Source of the DNA: Brachypodius melanocephalos
Lineage: Eukaryota; Chordata; Aves; Passeriformes; Pycnonotidae
Assembly: GCA_013398615.1 (NCBI GenBank)
Contig: VZSR01003798.1
Coordinates: 9,671,542 to 9,735,541, forward strand
DNA: 64,000 bases
Reading direction: 5' to 3'
Shown here: positions 39,124 to 50,140 of the stretch, piece after piece
How the letters are laid out: every line of letters starts with the position of its first letter
Numbering within the stretch: position 1 is the first letter of the stretch
Translations under genes and position numbers: made by a program
Notes under the pieces: generated by a model
Seen by the model: the letters and a program-made list of their open reading frames with translations, nothing else
Told to the model about the DNA's origin: nothing
The model's database searches: none

Positions 39124-39157
39124 CCTAACCTGAAAAAGAAGAGGTTAGGTTAGGTTA
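39124..39157. repeat. CCTAACC / GGTTAGG hairpin with GGTTA repeat
   Basis: CCTAACC (39124-39130) is the inverse of GGTTAGG (39143-39149), separated by a 12-nt A/G loop. The right arm is part of three tandem GGTTA units (39143-39157). Confidence 0.75.
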
Positions 39158-41447
39158 CTTCAAAGATCTGCAAATGCAGTAGAATGCACAAGGGGCATTT
39201 TTGGCATTATTGTTCTGTGTATTTCGTTCAGATAATTAAGCATGGAAAGGTCACCTTGTGTTCTAACAGAAAGTGTAGAGATATGGCAGAGAGAAAAGCC
39301 ACGTCTGAGCAAAAACACTTTAAGGAGAAAGAATCAGCATCTGACGATATTTATTACTTCTTTAGTGCTCCCTAAGATGCTATAATACAGCAATTCTATG
39401 TCTATACACTTAGTTTCCAAAAGCTAAATATAAAGTATGAAATTGAATACAAGTGAAGGGCTGGGCAGCTCAAAGACACACTGGTGACAGCCATTTGGCA
39501 GTGCTTGTCCTTTGGGACATATCCAGAGGAGGTTTGTTCAAAGCACATCAGCCATGGCATTTTGTAACTCTCAAGAAGAGGCCACATGTGGAGGTCCTTC
39601 CTTTCCATGTACATGTGCCTTGTCAATATCATACCCTTAGATAAATAAAACAATATATTTAAAACCCCCAAATAAACAATTTTTTTCTTTAAAGGAATCA
39701 GAACAGTGGATAGGATTGGATTATGAAATCCCAGCAACTTTTTTCCTGAAGCCTTTCCCATCTCAGAGATGCTACTCTGTTTTCACTTTGTACTTGTGGT
39801 TTTCTGTCTGTAGCTTAACTCTGCTCATTATTCATCTGGTGAATGCTTCCAGTGCAAGCCACTGACTGGACTCACAGGTAAGCTTGGTCCACCTTGCCAC
39901 ATCCAGAAATCCCTTCCTGAGTTATGAACATGGAGCAGGAATTCAGAGGGTTGTTGTTCCCCCAGCAGCTTTGGGGTACGAAGCAGGGCTAATGTGAGCT
40001 TTGTGTGCACACACAAACCCAATCTTTCCCTGTCTGACACTTGCAGCATCAGAAGGACTAAAATAGCGTAACTATAGTTTCTCGAGGATGATCTCTGCTC
40101 TCAAAGTACCTAAGATTGGAAGGTTGTATAGATTTCTGTTTCATGTTGGACAAATGAGTGCAATGGATGAATATAATAGGAATCCATTTTTCTTCTGTTC
40201 TTGGCTTTCACAGAAGATATTTAAAATTCACTCTTAGGAGACCTTCTTGCCTCATCTATGATTGGCAGGGGGACTGCCTGTACTATGCAGAGCTGTAATT
40301 TATTTATTCCTTCTATTTGTGACCCGGAGTTCTTTGAGCATTTTCCCCCTCTCATGGAAAAAGTAATTCTCTCTCCTACTTCAGTCCTACATCCTTTCTT
40401 ATGAACACTTGGTAAAGATTTCATTTTTCTGCAATCTTTTTCATCTCTTACTAAATAACCCTAGCACTCTCTTAGAGCCCTGCTGACATTTTGCTTCTTA
40501 TATACTTGAAAAATTCTTATTTGTCTTTATTCCTTGAAAATATTTTCTACTCTTCGTTTCAGCCTTTCCTAGACAGATTTTAATTTTTTTAGTTTTATTC
40601 CAGCACTTGCTCACTTGTTGATATCATATCCCTCATCTCATACACCTTTCATGTCTTTTAGTTACACATGCATTCATTTGTCTTTTTGTGTCTGTTTTTC
40701 CTGTATTTTAATTCACAGGTTAGCCTTTATTCTCCTTAATCTGCTGAATCACACAATGCTCCAGTCCATTTTTGGCTTCTCCAAGTCCAGGAAAAAAACC
40801 TAAGAGAAAGGAAATAGTGAAGGCTTGGTGTGCATTGTGTACCTAAAATGAACTTCAGAAGGATTGGCAGGGTTTCAGGAGCAGTAGACCCTTGGTGGTG
40901 CTTGTCTTCAGTGAAACCATAATCATGTTCAAAGCTAAACTACAGCACTTGCTTTTAGGGGTAAATGGTAGCCCTTGCTCCTAGAGGTTGGCCTCCCTAT
41001 GAAACAGGAGCAATGTAATTATCTGGGTTACTCCTCTGGATTCCTTCATGGCAAACCCACAGTTTGCTTGTAGAATTGTTTTCCTCCCTGAGAAATCCTG
41101 CTTGTTCTCCTTCTTGCTCTCTTTCCTGAGATGTTGTGCTTGGGTGCACCTATTGACTGGTAAGACAGAGCTTCCACTTGGCCTTGTTTCACTCTGTTTC
41201 AGCCTTAACCCCATCCCTGTGGTTTCTGGGTCAGCTTCTGCTTGGTATGTGTGCACTGTCCTGCCTGAAGTTTCTGTGTCTCTCCTGATCAGGCCTCTGT
41301 ATGTGTTTGCAGAGCTCAATCACAAAACCAGAAATTCCTGAGGTAAAAATGCCAATATGGCTTCTTTTTGTGAGTGTATTGTCTTCAAAGCTCTCACAGT
41401 GGGCCCTAAGCAGACTTTCCAACAATGTACCTAATTGAGAAGGTTTT

Positions 41448-41466
41448 GAGGACTTTGAAAGTCCTC
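41448..41466. repeat. 19-bp perfect palindrome
   Basis: GAGGACTTT, a single central G, then AAAGTCCTC. The minus strand reads CAAAGTCCT, close to the HNF4-preferred CAAAGTCCA half, which could make it a nuclear-receptor-type site. It is otherwise unexplained. Confidence 0.7.
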
Positions 41467-44400
41467 CTGATAGGGAAGATCAAAGGAGGATGATGGATGG
41501 TACTTCCACAAGCCCTCTGAAAGGCATTGTATGGCCTCAGGTGAGATTATCACCTCTCCTGGTTTTCAGTTTAACTTTTGGTTAAACTGCTGTACTCTTG
41601 GAAGAGGACAGGATGAAACAACAGCCTGAAAATGCAGGGAAGCAGAAGAAGCTGCCAGTGAGATGTGCTCTTCCCTGAAAAATCTTTCACATCTCAGCCT
41701 CTGATGCTGCAAATTCAGAGCTGGAGAGGAGAGGAGGCAGAAAGCCAATGGTTCAGGCTGATAGAATTTAGTCTTGCAGGAGAGGAAAAAACCCATTGTC
41801 TGCAACCACATAATCATCTTGCACGGTGTGTAATGTTTATAAAGAACAGGAGGTCACATATGGCTGGCTGTCAGCAAGAAACAGCAAGCTTGAATTAACA
41901 TTAAAAGAGCTGAGTACTTAAGAAATAATATAAGTACATGTAACAAAAGTAAATGGTTTCAGCTGTGATAAAAGAACAGTCTTTCCTTCCTTCAGACTTG
42001 GCTCTGTGTTTCCTTCCTTAATTTGTTCTGTCATGTTAAATTATTTACAAAATGCATCCTGGTATTGAAAGGGTAGGACCTAAAGCAGCCAGATTCTTTA
42101 CTAGCCCTGTGGTAACATTTAACAAATCAACTTAGACCTGGGAAAGAAGAATTTCTACAGGCCTTTTTAAGTACTGCCACATCTAAAGAGATGTTCAGGT
42201 TTGGAATATAGAGCGCTGTTGTGCAAACAACTCATTTTGGGACAATTTTAGAAGCTCATGGTATTCCTTTACTGGCTTGAAGAGCCCCCACAGTCCAGTT
42301 ACATGATATTAGGAATGGGAACAAGAGCTTGGATGGAGATAACTAGGGCTGCCCTTAACTTTGTGGGATAGTTATATGTAGGAAAGAAAGAGCTAGTTCT
42401 CAAGGAAAGAAAATGAGGCCAGTAAGAACTGCAGGCTTCCCTCTTCATCTTCTTCTGCTTCCTGGGGTGCAGGGGTGGCAATATACAATGCTGTATTCTA
42501 ACACTGGCTGCTGATTATTCAAGTGACTATCAAAAAAATTACACTGCTGAAAAGAATATACTGAAGTTATAGTGCCCAGAAAATGCCATGCACTTCAATA
42601 GGGAGCTTTTGCCAGAGGAAAAAAGGCCTGGGGGCTGCAAGAAAAGACAGAAGGAAGTGTGGAGCCTGTGCTTCCCTGGGGCAAAAAAAAAAATCCATTA
42701 ATTTCTATTGATTAAATCTCTAAAGCATTATACAATTTTTTCCATGTTGTTCAGATCTTGCTGTTTCTATGCCATGGAGAAGAGGGGGGAAATGATGAAG
42801 AGCAAGGCAATGGTAGCTTTAGAAGGAACAGAGGAGATTAAATATGGAGCTTGTCCATCCCTTCCATTCTCTCTCCTGCCTCCCACTTACCTTGTCACTA
42901 CCCAGGCAGCCCAACACTGAGGTTTGCCCAAGTTGGGGATGGCAAAGGGAACTGGAGGATGGAGAGGGATGGCTGAGGGATTGCTTTCTGATGGCTGGGA
43001 CTGGGCTCCTAAACAATTTGCCAATGATGATCAGAGCCCACTGAGAGCACAAAGCAGCTTTTGCCTCTTCTGTGTTTTCTTGATCATTCACCATTAACCT
43101 TATTGATTAGAATAAGCTATAGTTATAAGGAAAGTAATGAAAACAGTGTTCTGTTGAGATAGCAGCTAGAGAAAGCAACAAAAAAGGTGCTTGCAAGAGC
43201 CCAGTCTGACAAGTGGAGTGTGGAGGTGGCTCCCACATTGATGGGACTCACAGCAAAAAAAAGCTGTTCCGTATCACTGTTCACAAACCTCTCACAGTTA
43301 TTCACTCCCCACCCTGTGTCCATATCCTTACCCCTCCTGCTCTTTCCCAGTCTCTGAGCCTGGAATAAGTTGGATTTCTGCTGATCCACTGGATCAGGGT
43401 GAATTCTGGCAGGAGGGCTTCTTACAGTTTGTACTTCTAGTTTACTTCATGGCCATTTCTTCCTAGCAGGGCAGAAAGGTGAGGAAGAGGTACAGAGAGA
43501 GGGAGGCTCCTGCAGAGTGCCTGGGGCAGTGTGATTGCAGCTGTCCCTTGCCATATCAGAGTGGGCAAATAGGTGACAGGCCTGATCTGCTCTGTTGGCA
43601 ATGCTTGGCACAGGGGAATTATGCTATCTTGAACAAAGCAGTAACCCTTTGGGTAATTTTAACATTTTGAAAGCACTCTCTATCTAGGTTGCAGATTTAC
43701 AGGGAGCTACTGTCTGCCTCCTCCAAACATGATGATCAGGACACATTATTTGAGTGTGGTGTGATGGCAGATGCAGCAGATGCTTCATTACTTTCTTATA
43801 GAAAAGGATTTTTTTTTTTTTTGGTGGGGGAAAAAAACTTCATTCAATACACAATTCACCAGAACATGAAATGAACAGCGTTTTAATCCTGCCTTATGTT
43901 ATCATTGCGGTGATTTTAGTTACACACTTCACTGGAGAAGCAGAAGTTTTCCATCTATTTAGTGCACTGGCTGACCAATGTTCCTCCAGTGCTGGCTCTT
44001 CCCCATAGAGACAGTCTGCAATGTCTGTCTCATCCCTCCCCCTCCTCCCTGTTTTTTGTCCCTGGTTTCCGGCAGAGCTCTGCCAGCCCCAGCAGTTTGC
44101 CTGCCCCACACTGCATCCCCAGCTGCTCTGCTCTCCTCTGTCCACATTTGGTTCACTCTGTTGAGACCAGGACCCTGGCATGTGGTTTCCCCTGGGGTCT
44201 GTATTTTTCTCCATGGTACTATTTATCACATATTCTTACTTGCCCAGTTTGTAATTTATTCAAGCATACAATTCACATCCTCCCACAGTGGGGATTAGTG
44301 AAGGGTCCTGCTTGGTAAATGGGAGGGATTTTTACCCATTTGCTTTGTGTCTGTGGTGGTTCTTTCACTGCTGAAGTCACTGTTTCTGGCACTCCTGCCA

Positions 44401-46152
44401 TATCCATGCTGTGATCCCGTTCAAATCAGCTCCTTCACATTCTTGTGCCTCTTCTCTAAATGATAGGCGTTGTCGGTAGCTTCATGTGCTGTTTTTTTCA
44501 CTCAGCTCCAGCTATGGCTTCCTTGCACCCTTCCACTTCCAGTCTTGTTTCTCATGGTAGTTTACATTCTCTTTCCTGCCAACAGAAGAGGACTGTCCTT
44601 TCCCTGTCAGTTCTGGTCTGGACTGACTGACTTCCTCTTCTTGGCAGGTTCAAGAGGATTTCTCAGAAGCACTCCTTACTGGTGCCCTGTTACTGGATTG
44701 ATCCAAATTTTCTCTCTGTTGCCAGAAGCCTCTTTTGCAGACTGTTTCTAAACACAACTCTGAAATGTTTTAATCTTCCACGCTTGCAGCTCTGCTCCTG
44801 TCTCTGTTACCTCTCCCCACTCAGCCTTCTTTGCCCAGATTAAATGAGAACTGTGAAAAATGTCATCTTCTTTATGACTAGCCCTGACCCAAAAAAGTTC
44901 CCTGCTCTGACAGCTGCTTTCTTTTTGGCAGCCACATTACTGTCTGCAGCACTTTTAAACCTTCTCCAGTTGTATCACACATTCCCAGAGAAATTCCAGC
45001 TCTGATGGCACTTCTAATTGGTTTGTTTTTTCACTTTATGTCTTATCTTGTTTTACTCCAAGTACTTTGTGTTGTCCTGAAGTTACCCTGAGCCAAAGAG
45101 CGTGGCAGGGATTTGCCTCATTCAGTGTCCAAGCTCCAGTACCCTGGCATGGTGTAACATGAGAATTGGCATAAATGGAAAATCAGTTTCAAATGGCTCA
45201 TGCCAGCACACGTAGGAATGTGTTGACTGCAGGCAGTGTGTTGTGTGGATTGCACAGATAAGCATATTCTCTGCTCTACCATCATTTAATGCACAACCTT
45301 CCATCAATGTATGTATCTGCTCCTATACAGAGGGACTTGGCCTTAATGCAGTTCTGTTTTCTGTAATGATTTCTGCTGTATCTTTTTGATTTGGTCTTTT
45401 GTAGCTAGATCTGTCTCAAATATACCATGCACCATAGGTATGTAGGAAAGTCAGATGGCTCTATAAGGGCTCCTCACCAATTAAAAAATATCCCCTGTGG
45501 ATCAATACAGTCAAGTGCTGTAGTTTGATCCACCGATACATTTATTTCCTGCAGCATGGCCACTTATTAAAGTTGCTGACCATAAGAGAGGAATGATTCT
45601 CTATAGAAATTGAACTACCACTGCAAAGTCCTTTGGTGGGGGACATTCACCTCTCTCCACAAACAGCCCAAGTGATTGAGGAGAGCTGGAACTCACCTGC
45701 AGAAATGAAGAGCAGGATCTCTATAGGTGTTGTTCCAATTTAGAGACTGAAAAAATGGCCTCTGCCCTACATGGAAGAATAATGTGAGGGTTTTGGACCA
45801 ATGGATTTGCATTCACGTGGAGCCTGCATGGAGGAATAGAGAGCATTTGTTAAGTACCTCCTTTGCTTGCCTGTAGCTGCACCTGTTTATCACCACAGTC
45901 TGCATTTGGTGACATCTGCAAGGCACTGTGCTGTACTGTCTGAAAACCCCAAGCTGGCTCTGGGGAGGCTTGAACCAGCACATTGTCAAACTGCACCAGA
46001 TCTGGAGTCAGCGCAGAGCTGGGAGGCTCCTCAGCACCCTGCCCTGCAGGGAGGACAAGCCTGCTGTGTTCCATTGCTCTGTGCATCCCCAGGTGCTCTT
46101 ACAGTGTAAGTAAATGTCCCTGCAAGGCAGTGCCACTGCAGACACTGGTGAA

Positions 46153-46184
46153 CACTGAACTAGCAGAATATCACTGAACTAGCA
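46153..46184 (+). repeat. 13-bp direct repeat, period 19
   Basis: CACTGAACTAGCA occurs at 46153-46165 and 46172-46184, separated by gaatat. Confidence 0.85.
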
Positions 46185-48039
46185 ATGATACACATGATCA
46201 TCTGCCTGGTCCAGGGTGGTTCACAATGGGAGCTATTCTCCCTTGACAGCCCTGAAAAGAGGACTAATGCTTACTGCTGAGTGCCAGGGTTTTCTGACAG
46301 CAAAGCAAAGCACTTTAAAGACAATGACTTGTTTACTTTACATTGAAACTTGAATTGAAGATATTTCATAATAGAATTTGAGCAAATTTACCAGATGTTT
46401 CATCCTACTGTGCTTTTCTGGCAGGTGTACAAGATAGAATGCTGACTAAGGCTAATAAATCAGGCTGCGTATGAAAGTCTTGGGGAAGGAATACAATATA
46501 TATGCCTGAAACCACTGGAAGATCTTACTCAATTGATCCTTGGGAATTCCTGATGTTTCCTGTGCTTCTCTTACACACTGATCTCAGATACAGGAGGGGA
46601 AGGGGGTCCTGTTCTGTACTTGTAGCCTATGGTGAGACATGGCTTTGTCTAACAGCACTCCTTGTGCTGGCATTGAAGATCATAGACATAAAAATGATTA
46701 ATATATTTCTAGAGTCAGGCAATTATCTATCCAGCTGGGAGAGAATAGGAAATAGGAGTTTAAGGTACATTCAGACTGGCTGTGACCCAGCAAAGTACTG
46801 TATTGCTCTACAAAATAATATTCCCTTCCTCATTTGTATCTTTCTCTTCCACCCCCTCACCCCCTGTCCTTTTCCTTTGTTCAGTTTCTGCAAATCTCTT
46901 TGCTTCCTTGCTGCCCTATCCTGCTGAGTTCTGCTGGTTTCCCTGGAATCAGGAAATAAAGCCACCTGTAGAAGATTTTCTTCTTTTGGGGACTTGCACT
47001 GCATGTGTTCACCACACTAAGTTGTTTTAACTCTCCTCCTCTCACAGTACCTGATTCACTCTACTGACCACTGTCAGTGCAAGTTTGGGGCATTCAGTTT
47101 GCTTTTGCTTTCTTTTCTCTAGGCTTGCTTTTTTTTTCCTCTAACTGCACTTCTGCCAGCTCTCTAGATAGTCACCTCCTTGTTTCTCTCCCTACATATC
47201 CAGGAAAAGCAGATGAAGCTTCCACACCATCTTCCAAGCAGAGGAAGTAATACAGGAAATGCTATTTGTGTTTGTCTGACTGTAGTAGGAAAACATATAC
47301 CAAACTCTTCACTGAAGCCCACACAAGCAACACTTGTGCTAGTGATACCTGGTTCACTAGGGTGTGAGAGGCTTTGGATGACAGCACAGCATCATGTCAT
47401 TCTATCCTTGCTTGGAGTGATTTAATTAACGTGCCCCTCAAATCCATCTGCTGCTGGAGGTTGCCCTAGCTGGAGGTTGGCAGTACTGCTCCTCCTGTGT
47501 GGCCATTTTTGAGGATTCTCCCTCACACCAGGGTAGGAGTGGTACCAGACAACCTCTCTTTTAATCCAGGAGATGTAAAATCATGATACTCAAGCACAGC
47601 AAAGTATTCTTTAAAGAAAAGTATGGACAGTACCCACAGTAAACAGATTGTCTTTGAATAAAGTTTGTCCATCTTAGTAGCAGTGTCAGGGGAAAAGAAG
47701 CTGCATTTTTAAATCAAAATCATATTATTTAAACAAGTTCTGTTATTCTGTGTGTTGCTTTTATCTGAAGATTGCAGGCATTTGTGATTATCTGTCATTT
47801 TATGTTTATGCAGCGGTTTTAATTCTGATAGTTCCCAGAAATTTGCCACATGGCAGCAATGGCATCTATCTCATCTGGCATGTTACAAAAGAATGGAGAG
47901 ACAGGGAGTGCTATAGCAAATTGACACACTTAAAAAAGTGCTGTAAAGCCATTCCAGTCCATTTTTAATGCTGTGTCACAACAGCCTATGTTCAACGAAT
48001 TGTGGGATTTTCGAGTTATCTGTCTGTGTGAGATGAAGG

Positions 48040-49190
48040 GGCGAGCTGGCTGTGTTGGATTAAACCTGCACCTCTTGTGGCAGTAGGTATTCCTTGGCCT
48101 CTGCAGCAGCTTGAGGGTTAAGGGGCTGGAAACGGCAACACTGACTATCTTCCAGCTCCTCAGGTCTTAAAACCATCAATACCCGAAGTTATTGTGATGT
48201 TCAGCCTGTGTCTGCTGAGTGAGTCGGCACAGTTTGGGCACCACTCCAGCTGCAGCTGCTCTTTAAAGTTAAAAGAAAAAAAGCATGGGAGGTGTTTGTG
48301 TTTTGTTTTGGTTTTCAAAAAACTATTATTTTCTCAACTTTGAGAATAGTTTGGTGTCATGTCCCTACCCCTTCCTTCAACAGCAGTTTCAGTTTAGCTC
48401 GTGTCCCACTACTCGTACTCTCACTGCAGCCTTTAAGGAGCACAGACCAAACCTCAGCAGTTTTCAGCAAGGCCACAGAGTGGTTGGAAAGGTTCCCACC
48501 GCCTTCTTCAGTGAGCTCTAAAAGGCAGACTCCAGCGCTTCCAGTGCTGCTGTAAATAATGTCTAGAAGGGGCCGGGTAAGGAACGGGGGGTACACACAG
48601 CCTCACTTCCAGCTCGGCTTTCATTTCCTTTGTCTCTTTTAAGAGAAACCAGGGAGCTAATTTCATGGAACTTGGCACATCATCTGATCGCTGGGCCTTT
48701 AGGGGTCTGTTTGGGGCTGTCTCTCCCACCCACAGGATTTCAGGCTCCAGGTTTTACTTGGAGGAGCCAGAGAGGCCTCTCGAGTGCCTGGAGGGGAGAG
48801 CTCAAAGTGTTAACTGCAGGAGCAGCACTGGAAACAAGGGCAATTTTCTGGCTTTGATCTGTCACTTGGCAGCTCCGGGAAGCAGGGCTTGTCTGGGGCT
48901 ATCTCTGCAGCGGGGTTTGGAGGTGGCTGAGAAGGAAGGCACTGCTCAGCCTGGGGGATCAAAGTGCACCAGGGAGCAAAGGAGCGTGATGTCCTCTGAA
49001 GCAGGAACTGCAGGGTATAAATGCGGTGCTGCTCTCCGCTGGGAAGCCAACAGGGAGGACGAGCTTCCCTGTTTTCTCTCTTTCTGTGGATTTTTCAACA
49101 AGTTAAATTGCATTTGGTTGTTAAGGATTGTGAGTACTGAGAGACAAATGCTGCAACTCCAGCTTGAAGGCAGGCAGTGTTGTTAGGGTG
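48040..49190 (+). other. GC-richer block containing the longest open frame (48665-49186)
   Basis: This block is visibly richer in G+C and CpG than its flanks. It contains a plus-strand frame of 173 codons from an ATG at 48665, the longest in the window. The frame has no recognisable domain, signal peptide or membrane segment, and competing frames on both strands run through much of the same region. A TATA box lies inside it, at 49016. A promoter/first-exon region or an old LTR are both possible. I favour a non-coding explanation for the frame itself. Confidence 0.35.
49016..49023 (+). promoter_or_regulatory. TATA box candidate with downstream splice donor
   Basis: GGG-TATAAATG-CGG at 49016-49023 is a good TATA element at the edge of the GC-richer block. 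Transcription would be expected to begin about 25-30 bases downstream, near the ctctccgctgg stretch around 49032-49046. A GTGAGT donor-like site follows at 49130 (AAGGATT/GTGAGT), giving a possible first exon of about 85 bases. No CCAAT box, LTR boundary (TG...CA) or downstream exon could be tied to it. Confidence 0.3.
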
Positions 49191-49435
49191 GGGTTAGTAG
49201 CCAGATAAAGTAGATGTTGAGTTATTGATAACTTACTGTATCATTCCCTTAATTCAACAGAAGGTGACAAGGAGATGAATTAAATATAGAAAATAGACAT
49301 GAAAGAACTCAAAGAATGTCTGTGTTCTTGTTCAACACTAAAGTACAGAATGCATGATTTCATGCAAATCAGACTTCATTTATTTTCTCTTTTGCTTCTT
49401 CAGTTAAATATGAAATGAGAGGAAGAGCTTTTTAC

Positions 49436-49479
49436 TTTTTTTTTTTTTCTTTTTCTTTTTTTTTTTTTTTTTTTTTTTT
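49436..49479. repeat. T-rich tract (44 nt, two C interruptions)
   Basis: Longest homopolymer-like run in the window. The minus-strand frame that crosses it begins at 49743 and ends in a lysine-only tail, so it is an artefact. Confidence 0.9.
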
Positions 49480-50059
49480 AACCCAGCATCCCCTACCTAG
49501 TAAATTCATTCTGGGAATGGAGGAAGTAGAGTGAATATGATTCTGGACAATGACATCGCCAATGATCCAAAAATATTTGCACTGGCTGACCTGAATAGTC
49601 TCTTGAATATAAATGAGCCACAAGGGAAAATTTCTATTAAGAGCAAATGCAGTAGCTAAAAGGGTGATATAACTGAATTGGAAATATGCAGAAGGATTAA
49701 AGCTTGCTGAATTGTACACAGGATTAAGTGAATTGACACACATGGAGAAAATAATTTCAATAATTAACAGGTTTTTGTTCTTTGGGAGTTTTTCTGGGAA
49801 ACATTGTCATAATTGTCATACTATACAGAGTATGTTGCTACTGTAGTATAGAATGATGGAATATACCCATGTGGTAAAGGGGTGACCTGTAATCATATTG
49901 TTATACTAGACAGCAAAAACATAGACATTTGAAACAAAATTAAACTTAGTGTGTTAAAATGAGTGTGTCACAATGTGTTTTCATCTGTGAGACACCTTCA
50001 AAATGACAGATTGCTCACTGAGTTATCACACAGCACTTTGTCCTTCAGGTTGGCCCTTG

Positions 50060-50140
50060 TTTACCAATGAGGGACTAAAACATATGTAGGGCAGAGAATG
50101 TTGCTGAGGTCATGCAGGAAGGACCTGAATTTCTTGGTTA
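50060..50140 (-). mobile_element. MIR/CORE-SINE-like fragment
   Basis: The plus strand reads tttaccaatgagggact, then gggcagagaatgttg, ctgaggtcatgcaggaag. This follows the reverse complement of the MIR tail ('ttacagatgaggaaactgag ... aaggtcacacagcaag'). It is diverged, and the assignment is by eye. Confidence 0.3.

Larger units (their letters stand above)
36598..48039. other. Non-coding spacer
   Basis: No complete gene. It contains a 51-bp tandem duplication (37037-37142), inverted-repeat nests at 38145-38180 and 39124-39157, a palindrome at 41448-41466, and homopolymers at 42683-42693 (11 A) and 43809-43822 (14 T). GC-richer patches at 42840-43060, 43960-44200 and 45840-46140 have frames open on both strands. 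Splice-flanked short segments inside these patches are reported as findings only. Confidence 0.7.

Noticed and set aside
46502..46927. 141-codon plus-strand frame
   Set aside because: The peptide has two hydrophobic stretches but its end is read from a pyrimidine-rich tract (LFHPLTPCPFPLF), typical of low-complexity translation. The minus strand is open too, and there is no known family.
48665..49186. 173-codon plus-strand frame as a protein-coding gene
   Set aside because: It is the longest frame but has no recognisable domain. The local G+C is high, which lengthens chance frames, and other frames are open in the same block. Reported only as part of the GC-rich block.
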